A stretch of 64,000 nucleotides of DNA from Phaeosaccion multiseriatum (taxonomy: Eukaryota > Ochrophyta, other classes). Location of the stretch: positions 186,001-250,000 of the forward strand of contig OZ218955.1 of NCBI GenBank assembly GCA_965112735.1. The letters run 5' to 3'. The notes under the pieces were generated by a model, which ran no database searches, was not told where the DNA came from, and worked only from the letters and a program-made list of their open reading frames with translations. Below, one piece after another: positions 20,557 to 31,176 of the stretch; position 1 is the stretch's first letter; every line of letters starts with the position of its first letter. The position numbers were made by a program, and so were the translations under genes.

Positions 20557-23500
20557 TCAGGTTCCAGGGCACAGCAGGGCGTCTTCCACGGTAAAGTCGA
20601 CATCATCCCGCCCCCCGTCCACGCCAAACAGAATGGCCGCGCCCGCGTCGAACACCTCCGTACTTAGCGTGTAAACGGCCTCCTGGGAGTTGATGGTGAC
20701 CCTCTGGCGGGCGTAGTATGATCTTGGGCTGTCTTGGAGTCCAACCAACAATTGGACGTCCCTTTCGGACTCGGCACGGAGGGTGAACGAGAGGGTATAG
20801 GTGGACCCCAGCTCCAGGTCCGCCCTCGGCACAGCTTGGTACAGCTGGGGAAGCAAGGATGACGGGGGCGGAGGAATGCCGGGGGTGTGAGAGCCAGCAG
20901 AAGGGGATGGGGAGATGGGCACGCAGGGCAGACAGGAAGGCAGGACGATGGCTGCGCCAAACCCGAAGGAAGAGAAAGTCACACTCTACTAGCTACATCA
21001 CGCCGAAACGGAACAAAGCCCCGCTGTCATTACTCACCCGCATGTCCTCTCTTCTTCTTCCCCTAGTGTCGATGTCGAACGTCACCGCGCCGTCTGCGGC
21101 GACAAACGAGGCCACCAGAGTGCTGCCAGACCTCACGTACCCGGTCCACCCAGAGAGCCCCTCGTCGAAGTACGTGTTGACGAGGACCCCCGTGCTACCG
21201 TCGCTGCACGTCCTCCCTGCAGGGACAGGAGAGGGAGTAGGAGCTACCGGCGCTTCGGTCACAGGTACCGGTGGTTCGGTCACAGATACAGGTGCCTCAG
21301 TTGCAGGTGCAGGTGCTTCAGTGGCAGGTACAGGTGCCGGAGTAGTGGGGGCTCCATCAGCCCGGCACAACAAACCCCCAAGCATCGTAAAGTCGACGTC
21401 GGACAAGGCGCCTTGAAGGCCGAACTTGACGGGGGACTCGAGGGTCGTAATCGTCGCGCTGACGGTGCATGTGGACACCGTGGGGCCAACGATACAAGGA
21501 GCACTCACGAAGGGCCAGTACGGGGCCTCGAACTGCTGAATGAAGGGGGTGATTTCCCGGGTGGCGTCGGCGGTGATGTCGAAGCTCACAGTGAAGGTTT
21601 CGCCCAGCGTCAGCTCCGAAATGGGAAGCACTTGATAAATTTGCATCTGCCAGTCCGAACTACCGGGTGTGTTGATGGTAAAGCGCGCCCCCCCACCACC
21701 TTCGCTCACGTAAGTAATGGAGCCCACAGAACCAGCCGCAAAGAACTCCCACGGAGCGAGGCTGCCTTCCACCCCGGGGTTGACGAAGACATTGGGCGCC
21801 CCAAAGGGACACGTCGGGTCGTTGATCTCCGGCGTGGGGGGGCTCGTCGCAGGGGGGCTTGTCCCCGTGGGGGTGGGTGGGGGTGTGTCGCCAGTGAGAG
21901 AGGATGTAAAAGCCTCGTAGATGCAGCCACGGTCGTACTGGTCCCACCACTCTCGGGTGTCCGGGTTGTCGTTGTAAGTCTCGCTTTGGCAGCCGGGAGA
22001 TCCAACCACCTGGCGAGTGCATGAGTTGGTGAGTTGGCGTGTGTTCAAGGGGGAGGGGGGGGGGGGTGCAGGCGTGAGGAGGTGCGATGCATCACAGCGC
22101 GACTGACTGACTGACTGACTGACTGACTGACTGACTGACTGACTGACTGACTGACTGACTGACTGACTGACTGACTGACTGACTGACTGACTGACTGACT
22201 GACTGACTGACTGACTGACTGACTGACTGACTGACTGACTGACTGACTGACTGACTGACTGACTGACTGACTGACTGACTGACTGACTGACTGACTGACT
22301 GACTGACTGACTGACTGACTGACTGACTGACTGACTGACTGACTGACTGACTGACTGACTGACTGACTGACTGACTGACTGACTGACTGACTGACTGACT
22401 GACTGACTGACTGACTGACTGACTGACTGACTGACTGACTGACTGACTGACTGACTCACCTGCTCCTCGCACTCCTGTGGCTCCGCGATGCTGCTGCCCT
22501 CACAGATTGAAGACATGAGGCGCTGGAAAATAGCATGGTTCACCATAGCGGAGGGGTGACCGTCGAGCTCGAAGGGCTGGTTGGGTCTGCCGTTGGCCGT
22601 TCCATCCATGTTGAGGTAGCTGAGACCGAAGGTCGCAGCAGTCTTGGGAGGGAGCGGAAGGGGCGGACGAGTGAGGCGGGGAAGGAGAGAGGAGAGAGGA
22701 AGAAAGCCGGCTTCTCCTGCGATCCAGCCGCCCGCTACCCCGCCCATCCACACGCACGCACGCACGTACGCACACGCACGTGTCACCATGCTCTCATGCA
22801 AATAAAACTGTCCAGCCCCCCAACTCAAGAAACTGAAAGTGTCCAGGAAACTGGAACTGTCCGACCCCTCTACACTTACTTGTCGAATGACGTCATCGAA
22901 AGTTGTCGTGTACTCGGAGTACCTCCTCAGGCCGGAGAGGGTGAGGTCGAGATTGGGGAAGTCGGTGACGATGCGCTGCACCACCGCCGTGAACTTGGTC
23001 TCGAAATATTCCGTCTGCACGGAAAACGGCTCCGAGCTCAAGGCCTGCAGAGTGGCGCCCTCGGCTTGAGCGTCACACGCCCACTGCAGCCCCTGGAAGC
23101 AGAAGGTATACCTGGGGGGTATGGAGGACCACAGAATGTCCGATGTTCGGGCAGGCAAGGCAAGAAGAGGACAGGAGTAGGGCAGGAGCAGAAGCAGGGG
23201 TAAGGAGGGGTCAGGGAGGGGGAAGGAAGGAGTTGGGGTGGCTGGGGATTCGTTGAACACGATGCATTCTATTTCCAGGAACAAGGAACAAGCCGCACCG
23301 ACCGCTCAACCCCCCTCTGCTCTCAGAGCACGCACCACAGGCCGATGTAAATCACCATGTCACCATGGTCGTTCTGGCGTCCTGCATCTGCGAGTACGTC
23401 CAGTTGAAGGTCCAGCATGTCCGGGGACAGAGCGGAGGACCACACAATGCTTGCGTCACCCTGGAAGGAACCATCGCCACCGAGGCTGTGCTCGTACACC

Positions 23501-25239
23501 TGTTGCGGAGGCAGAGGTGGCGACAGACGCCGGGGTGGGCGGGCCAGAAGGCAAAAATGGGAGGGAGAGAGGGGAGGGGGAGAGGGGGAGAGGGAGAGAG
23601 GGAGAGAGAGAATGAGAGAGAGACGGGGTGAAATGATTAACGGTGATACATACACGGGAAACACTATACCTTTCCTCAGATAGAACAAGTACGCCGCCTT
23701 CACCAAAACCCACCTGCATGCAGCCTGCCTGGTAGTTGACCTCGGCCTTCCTATCCACCAATCCGTTGACATCCAGCACCATCTGCGCACAGACGTCCAT
23801 AGGGTTTTGGCTGATGGATGGATCTGGCGGCGAGTCGAACACCCAGGTTTGGTAGTCGAAGTCCGTCTCGAACTGATAGTCGAGCTGTTCGAATATAATA
23901 CACAGAGGAGAGAGAGAGAGGTGGGTCAGCAGGGGCCCGCCACAGAGCGCGAGAGAGGGTACATGGCTGATTGTGCTCTTCGCCTCCCCTTGCTCCCGTC
24001 GATGTTTCCAGCTTTCAGGGAGAGCAACAGCGCGTGGCTCCTTCTGTGAGCGCCCCTCTTCAGGTATGCATAAGGCTGCCACCCCTCTATAGACGACTGC
24101 GTGAAGGGGGGGGAGTTGACTGTCTTGTGAGCACGCTCCTCCTCGCATCCACCCCACCTCACTCACCCATGGCAAAGTGGCGAACACGCCCCCCATAAGG
24201 AGGGAGGAGCCCATCACGATGAGCGTGTACGGGGCTTCACCTTCGACAGAGTCTGGCAAGGTGTGAGAGAGAAGATGGGGGAGGGGTGGGAGAGTGAGTT
24301 GGAGAGAGCAAGAGAGAGATGGGGAGAGGAAGAGCATGAGACAGAGTGCCCTGAGGGGGGGAGGCATCGACGGAGGGGGACAGGCAGAGAGCCTGCGGAG
24401 GGAGGGCATAACGTGCACACGCAGGGCCCTTTACCCTTCAAAAGAATGTGTCTATAGCCTCCTGCAGGAGGACCAGAGGTGTCACTCACGTTTCTCCGCC
24501 ATGCACTGAACGACCTCCGTCTGTGTGTAGTAGTGAAAGTGGCACGTGTGCTCGCCTGACAGACAACAAAAGGTAAGACAGAGTTAAGGCTACGCCCATG
24601 ACTTGTGCGAGAGAGGGAGGAGAGCTCACCCTCGAGCTCGAAGGTGTTGCAGAGGCTGTTTCCGTTGATGTCGGTGTCGCATCGGTAGAGGCCCACGTCG
24701 TCGGTGTTGGAACACCTCGGGGTACAGCCCCCCCTGATGTTGGGCTCGGGGATGACGGACACGACTTCAATCCCATTCACTGAGGGGGGGTACAACATGG
24801 AGGGGAGCAGGAGGGTGGGCAAGCAGGGGGCCAGAAAGGGACCAGTCCAGGTCAAGTGTGAAGAGTTCTCACGCAGGCAGGGCACAGGGGCATGGAGGAG
24901 AGGAGACGGGCGGGGCCTCTTGCTTGGGCGCTGCTGCTGCTGCTGCTGCCGCCGCTTTTCTTTCTGAGACTCCAGCTCGAGGCTCGTACGAAAGCGAAGC
25001 CCCTATTCATCAGGCAGTGCTGGGAGGCAGAGAGCCTGTGCTGAGCCGAATCTCCTCTTGAGCCCAGCCACAGGGGACTAGACTTCATCCCAGTAGACGT
25101 CACCAGCCTTATCTTTCCTTCTCCCTCCCAAGTGTGCCCACTCCCTCTCCTCATGTCGCTCACCGTGGAGGTTCTTGGCAAGCAGCATCATCCCAAAGAG
25201 AGCGGCCTGTACGCTTGAAGGGGCCATGGTGTTCACCAT
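20557..25239 (-). CDS. Secreted protein with two tandem carbohydrate-binding-like (CBM4/9-type) modules
   Basis: Ten exons (25239-25164, 24779-24630, 24555-24490, 24252-24167, 23884-23714, 23499-23336, 23111-22880, 22642-22460, 22009-21038, 20844-20557) sum to 2388 nt, 795 residues, with every junction in phase. The N-terminus MVNTMAPSSVQAALFGMMLL is signal-peptide-like. A Cys-containing N-terminal region of about 420 residues follows, which I do not recognise; it includes one hydrophobic stretch (IVMGSSLLMGGVFATLPW). Two Thr/Pro-rich linkers flank two similar modules beginning NPGVEGSLAPWEFF and NTYFDEGLSGWTGY. Both continue into aligned strands (IYQVLPISELTLGETFTVSF against LYQAVPRADLELGSTYTLSF) and end in DVDFT. 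This is the layout of CenC-type carbohydrate-binding beta-sandwiches. An extracellular or wall role is inferred; no catalytic domain was recognised. Confidence 0.68.
22104..22456 (-). repeat. (GACT)n microsatellite of about 350 bp filling an intron
   Basis: Nearly 90 uninterrupted GACT units fill the intron between exons 22642-22460 and 22009-21038. On the sense strand the intron begins GTGAGTCAGTCAGTC, so the array starts at the splice donor itself. The Ser-Gln-Ser-Val open frame it produces is not coding. Confidence 0.93.
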
Positions 25240-26818
25240 CTTCCCTGCTCCCTCACTCTCTCTCTCCTCTCTATCTACCTTCTCCCTGTGCACCTACACA
25301 GCTAGAGGGAGCAGATCAATAGCAGGAGCAGTCCCTGTCAGCACAGCCAGCTACTGAAATGGAGAACACCGCTTCGGAGCCCCTGGCATCAAAACCCAAA
25401 ACCCGAAGGTCTGTTACTTTTGGTTGAGGGAATTTTTGGAATCGTCACAGGAGGGGTTTTGGAGGGAAAAAAGGGAAATCGGCCGACACGTACCCACTCC
25501 CTCCCTCCTCTCCCCCTTGCCTCTCCCCACCCTGTTGCTCCACATCGGCTCCAGGTGAGGTTTCAATAAAACAAATAGCGAGCCCCCCCCCCCCATATGA
25601 GAAGCCTGAAGCCAGACCGTTTGGCCTGCGGCCAGAAGCCCGAAGCCAGGAGGGCCCCCCTAAAATTGAACAGGAGAGAGAGGGGGCACTGAAGAGTAGA
25701 TATACTTGGTCCAATGGCAAGAAAGAAGGCTGAATTATTGATGTTGTTATTTCCAAAATGGAGACTCACACGCCTTCACGTGTGAAGTATCGATAGTAAG
25801 AGTCGCCCCTCTAGAGAGGGGGTGCGGAGGGTGTGCTCAACTAGAGAAAGCTGCTATAATGCTCTGAGCCGCGTCAGATGTATGCTGTCTATGGCAGTGC
25901 TTCCAAGTTGCCTCCCTGCCTTATACTCCCCTACTCTCAACTCCTGCCAGAAGCGAGCCGAGCCCCCTGTTGGCCTTGACATAAGCAAGCCGAGCCCCCT
26001 GTTGGCCTTGACGGACGCCGTCACAGTCTCGCGTGGAGAAAGCTTAGTTTGGGACACCCGTTCGGCCGCGGGAGCGTGCCCCACCTTCTAAGCTTTCGAA
26101 TCCAATCAGGGTTCAAGTGTGGACTCGATCAAACCACCAAACCCCAGAGAGACCCTTCCAGCGTGCCCATCTCCCCCTGCTGAGCTCCTTTCCTTCCTCA
26201 GGCCAGACGCGTCTTCAATGCCACGGGCATCTCTCCTTGCCGCACCTGGGGCAGAGCCTTCCTTCACAGCCCCCCCAGCCACTGGGGAACGCTTACTCCG
26301 TGCCTCTCTCTCCCTCGTCACGGCAGCCATACACCCCGGTCCCTTGCATCGCAGACCCAGCCCATGAGAAGAGGCTCGCTTTGAGCCAAGGGAGTTGACG
26401 TGTTTGCTGCAAATCCTTAGTAGCATCGTATCTCCGATCAATCTGCTATGGAGACTGTGTACACGAGACAGCCCCCTGGATACGCGCAACACGGCACTAA
26501 GATGGCAAGCTCTCGACGACCCTATACGGCCTCGCCCAGAGCTGACATGCTCGGAACTGGTTAGTGCCGTAGAGGGTCTTCGAGAGCTTGGCCACCTTTT
26601 GTGCCGTCTTGCACATATCCAGGGGGGTCTCTCCCATCAGGGTGGGCTGTGTCTTCGTTCGAAACCGAAGGGAGTATAGCATCTAGCAGAGTGCATCAGA
26701 TGGAGTGTCCCTCACCAATGAGAGGGGGGGAAGGCGCCATCAGCACCGACGGCCCTCGGATGTCCACAAATCTTGGCACTCTGTCCCAACCACATGATCC
26801 TCTCGCCGTCCCATCCCT
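25240..26818. other. Intergenic region, no convincing gene
   Basis: This 1.6-kb stretch includes the promoter side of the secreted-protein gene and a short direct duplication near 25955-26010 (AAGC-GAGCCGAGCCCCCTG, repeated 32-33 bases later as AAGC-AAGCCGAGCCCCCTG). A weak - strand frame at 26682-26497 contains MGETPLDMCKTAQKVAKL, which resembles the end of an ankyrin repeat but has no partner exons. I see no supported gene. Confidence 0.5.
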
Positions 26819-27242
26819 TTACTTCTTGGGTGTCTTGGCCTTGGGGGGGGGCAGCGACTCATACGCAAGTTGCAGTTGGGAGAGAGTGTCATCCGCCACC
26901 AGCGCTCGGTGTTGCTCCTCCTGCAAGGCGGCGTCCGTCGCGTCTACGCTCTCTTCCCCCCCTGCGCCCTCCCCGCTCGGCCTGTGCTCCTTTAAGAAGG
27001 CCCGCAGCCTCTTGGCAGCCACTTCGACCCCCACGCTCTTTCGCTCTGCAACAGTCACGCCAGGTGGGAGCATTTTTTTTTTTTAAGACCGCCACACAAA
27101 GCAGACATCTGTGAGTCGTTGGCGGATAGCCATCAGCCAGCCATCCAAAGCTGAAACTGAAACTGGTTGGCGCGTTCCTGCACGATTGCATTTTGTATTT
27201 TAATAAAAAAAAACAAGGGAGGAGCTCACCAGGGAGCTCCAT
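26819..27242 (-). CDS. Small two-exon gene, unknown 79-residue protein
   Basis: A 13-base first exon (27242-27230, MELP plus one base) joins a 227-base second exon (27045-26819) in phase 1, using a GTGAGC donor and a GTTGCAG acceptor. The product is helical and charged: ERKSVGVEVAAKRLRAFL, an acidic Gly-rich loop, then a second helix with DDTLSQLQLAYESLPPP and the basic tail KAKTPKK. The two-helix plan suggests a small subunit of a larger complex, but I do not recognise the family. Its start lies 212 bp from the start of the divergent LRR-kinase gene. The very short first exon makes this model less secure than its neighbours. Confidence 0.5.
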
Positions 27243-27454
27243 AGAGTCCTTTCCTCCGAGAGGCTTGACGATGTCAGCTCAAGCAGTAGCTAGCGGAAGC
27301 AGCGGCGGCAGCAGCCTCAATTGTTGAGAGGTTTCTTTTTCTCTTCCTTTCCATTTCAGATTGACAAAGCTATAGGAGCGGTATCGGTCTACTCCTTACA
27401 GACTCGTGTGCTTCGTCTTCGTTTCTCCTTCGGCGCGTGCTATTTATTAGAGTG
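27243..27454. promoter_or_regulatory. Candidate bidirectional promoter region
   Basis: Only 212 bp separate the divergent start codons at 27242 (-) and 27455 (+), so both promoters must lie in or near this interval. I see no clear TATA box. Confidence 0.4.
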
Positions 27455-30401
27455 ATGGCGGACGTACGCGAGGCTTCGCAGCGTGCGGTGCTCTCCGCCC
27501 TCTTCCTCGCCACAGGCGGCCGGAACTCCTGGCACCGCAAGAGCGGATGGAATACCGAAGCACCTTTACGTCTCTGGCATGGAGTGAGCGTGGAGAATGG
27601 CTGTGTGGTGAAGCTCGACCTGGGTAGTAATGAGCTCTTAGGTAAGACGGAATGCAGGGGATCCACCTGCTGGAGCTGTAGTGTGAGGAGGAGCGGGGGG
27701 GCTGCTGGGTGAAGCAAAGTATCTATGAATGTCTGGAAAAAGCCATTGCGGTTCTCCGAAACATGACCACTGGACTGGCAGAGGCTTCACATGATACAAG
27801 GCAATGGAGGGATCGGAGGAATGTGTTGTGTCGATGATGGCTTGGGAAGCCTGCGAAGATGGTCGCTATATGTCTTTTAGCAGCAGTCCTGTTGGCCTGG
27901 GGATGGGGTGGTGCAGGCGGGAGCTGGCGTAGCTTTTGGTGATGGCAACGATCATGAAGTGGAGTGGCACGCAAGGAGTAAAAGAGCTGTCCCCTCTCAT
28001 CCACAGGGACCATCCCGCCGGAGCTTGGTCAACTCTCCACCCTTACTGTCCTGGGCCTCGAGAACAACAGGCTCTCTGGTAAGAAGTGGATAATAGCGGC
28101 CACTAGTTTGCTCAGTGTAACCAACAAAGCCCTTTGCTCTACTCTACAGGGAGCATTCCACCGGAGATTGGCCAGCTCACCAATCTGACACGCCTGGAGC
28201 TCTACAGCAACCAGCTCTCTGGTAAGCAAGTCGCGGTAGCGATCCCCGCGCACCCCCTTTCCTTGATATTGATGTGACCAAAGGACCTTCCCCTCTCCCG
28301 CAGGGACCATTCCACCGGAGCTTGGTCAGCTCTCCAGTCTGATACGCCTGGATCTCCGCTTCAACCAACTGTCTGGTAAGCGGAAGCAACTCTCTCTCGC
28401 GCCCTCTTCACGTCAAAATCGCGTGACGAAAGAACTTTCCTCTCATTCGCAGGAACGATTCCGCCGGAGCTTGGCCAACTGTCCAATCTGAGGACCCTGT
28501 ATCTCCGTGGCTACCAGCTCTCTGGTACGCAAGTGATAGCAACGCTCTGCGCCAGCCTGGCTTGGTCCCTGACACACATCTAGTCACTCAGACAGACCAC
28601 TCCCCTTGGTCCTTTTATTGCCACCCACCATCGGGCATGCTCTGATTTGCTGACTTACTTGAGGACTGCTCTGCCTCCTCTCCCACACCACACGTGCACA
28701 CGTTGTTCAGAGGAGCCATCAATAGAGGAGTTGCGTGCGAGGTGGCAGCAAGCGCTCATCGTCACGGAGGTAAGGATCCAAGGGCGAGGGAGCGATCGAA
28801 GCGCAGGCAAGCCATGCCATCATGTGCATGTTTGGTGTTCGTTGGAGGGACAGGAGGTGCATATGACGTACGTGGGAGTAAGTCAATGGCTTGGCGAGAG
28901 GCATCTGCTTCACTTCACTCATTGAGCGAAAGGGCAGACCTGAGCATCAACCGGTCCCTCCTTCGCCGCCCCTCCTGCCCCGCCCCTTCATCTTCTCTGA
29001 AAGAGGACTGCACAGGCTGATGGGGGTGGTGCTCGGCGTGCCCCGTACGAAGGCGCCAGAGACTTTGGAGTCGGAGCTTTGGGGTCCATGCTGCAGGAGA
29101 GAGATGGCGAGGTGGCAGCGCTGAGAGCAAGACTGCTGGAGAGCGACACCAAAGTCGCCGAGCTAGAGGAGCAGCTTCGCCTTACTGTAGAGCAACTACC
29201 CAACCACACCACGCAGCAAGACGGGAAGGACTTCCGCCTCTTCTCCACTTCACAGATGGCGGAGGCGTGCCGTGACTTTGCGGATGCCGGCGTGCTGCTG
29301 GGCAGGGGGGGCTTCGGGGCAGTGTATCGAGGAAATGGCGCCGCCTTAGGGCTGGGGAGCGCGCAGGAGGTGGCTGTGAAGATGCTCGACGCGGACAGTC
29401 TGGAGACTGTAGTGACCAACTTCCGGAAGGAGGTGAGGGTGCTAACGATGTGTCAGCACGAGAACCTCGTGCCGCTACTGGGCGTCTGCTTGGACCCGAG
29501 CAGCTTGGTGTACCCACTCATGAGGGGAGGCAGCTTGGACGCGTATCTGCCCGTCCGCGCAACGCTGCAGGGAGGCTCGGAGCGAGTGCCGCTGTCTGCT
29601 CCGAGACGGTTGGGAATAGTGGTCGGCGTTGCCAGAGCTCTGATGTACCTGCACAGCGAGATGGGCGAGAAGCCCGTAATCATCCACCGAGATGTGAAGC
29701 CTCACAACATCCTCTTGGAGGAGGTGAGTGAAGGGGATGGTGGAGGCATCTCTGCCTCGCTGGGAGTGCGTCTGGGGGACGTGGGAATAGCTCAGGTGTC
29801 GTCCGGTATGACGGCAACGACAGGAACAACGATAGGAACGGGCCTTGCAGGAACGTTCTTGTACATGGACCGGGACTACATAGATGGTGGTGATCCAAAG
29901 TGTGAGCACGATGTGTACTCCCTGGGTGTGGTGATGCTGGAGCTTGTCATGGGCAAACTTGTGCTTGCTCAACATCTGCAGCACGGTGCGAGGCAGCGGC
30001 TGATATCCGACGACGAAGCCACAGGGGTGAAAGGGATGGCGGATTCAGTCATCTCTTGGACTGGAGAGGCCCCTCCACTGCTTCAGGCGCTCGCAATTAT
30101 GGCGTATCGCTGTACACAGCAAGACCCCGAGGCCAGGCCCTCTCTCAATGAGATTGTTCAGACCCTGGCCGCCGCGTTGGGGAGAGAGCGGAGACGGTCG
30201 GCCGAGCGAGTGGAGCCTGTGCGCGACCGGCGGTGTATCATATGCATGGATGCAGCCCCCCACACACGATTCTTGCCCTGCCTCCATTCCTGCACCTGCC
30301 ACACTTGTGGGACGAGGCTACAGAGCGAGGGGCGACGCTGTCCGCTTTGCAATACGAACATCCACTGTGTGGAGGAAGGGCACTTCGACTCCACGTTTTA
30401 A
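27455..30401 (+). CDS. Leucine-rich repeat - protein kinase - RING finger fusion protein
   Basis: Seven exons (27455-27641, 28007-28078, 28150-28221, 28304-28375, 28453-28524, 28711-28769, 29016-30401) encode 639 residues. An LRR cap (residues 1-62, with SGWNTEAPLRLWHGVSVENG) is followed by four 24-residue repeats of the type TIPPELGQLSxLxxLxLxxNxLSG, each in its own 72-bp exon. A short coiled coil (about 200-240) precedes a TKL/IRAK-like kinase (about 270-560): GRGGFGAVY loop at 274-282, VAIK-type lysine 300, HRDVKPHN 402-409. The metal-binding motif is DVG (433-435), not DFG. A C3HC4 RING (Cys585 to Cys623, CIIC...CLH...CPLC) ends the protein. No signal peptide or membrane helix is seen, so it is probably a cytosolic sensor kinase that may also act as an E3 ubiquitin ligase. 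Confidence 0.88.
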
Positions 30402-31176
30402 GGCTTGGCTGCTTGGCTGGGGTAGGGGAGTATGGGTGCTGAGCCAAAGATGATGGGAGGGAAAGAGCAAGGGGGGGTGCAACGCTGCTGGTGGGCGTCC
30501 CTCGTGCTTCTCACAGCACTGTGCAGACGTCTTACGTGACATCATCATATAAGAGTACGAACCATCCTTGGCCTCACCCCCCCCTCTCCAATTGGCACCC
30601 AAATTGGCTGATAAGCAATACGTATCCAGCAGTCACATTGGCTGGTAAGCAATGAGTACCCAGCTCTCACCGGCGAATTGAAATGGGCAGGCGCGTCGAT
30701 GTCAGCCTCCCAGAGCATCATCGTGTTTGTGTATGTGTGTGTGTGTGTGCGTGAAGGAGGAGAGTTTTGAGTTTAAATTTGGATTTCTAGGGGCCTGAAA
30801 GTGAAACGCCGAAACGCCAGGTGGGGGGACAACCAAAAACCAACTTTAAGAAGAAGAAGGGGCGAGAGGGATAACGGATGCATCAGTAGCACCACAATAG
30901 CAGCAGTAGCAGTAGCCAGTCGCAGCAGCAGTGGCAGCAGGGAGAAGGAGCAACACCACAGCACCACGCGAAAGGACCTCCAACTACCAAACAAGAAAGG
31001 CCGGGCAAAGTTCTTCTCTAGGCTAAAGAGTTACTAGTGTATCATATAACCTGGAGGGAGTGAGGGCCGAGGAAGCGCAGAGCACTAGCAGTAGCGGGAT
31101 GCAAGGACGGAAAGTGCCAGCCTGAACACGTGACAGGAGCGGCAGCAGCAGCAGCAGACTGGCACATACAGTCAGC
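30402..31176. other. Intergenic region with a short (TG)n run
   Basis: This is the 3' flank of the LRR-kinase-RING gene and the 5' flank of the C2/SPIRAL2-like gene. It contains a (GT)n run near 30728-30750 and a CAG-rich stretch near 30895-30945. No additional gene recognised. Confidence 0.5.

Noticed and set aside
22092-22472. Ser-Gln-Ser-Val repeat protein and the continuous 763-residue frame from 20993 to 23284
   Set aside because: The (GACT)n array lies between a good GTGAGT donor and CAG acceptor in phase 0; the frame is open through introns only because the repeat has no stop.
26497-26682. Small - strand frame with an ankyrin-like MGETPLDMCKTAQKVAKL
   Set aside because: Only half of one repeat, with no neighbouring exon in phase; kept as a remark in the intergenic entry.
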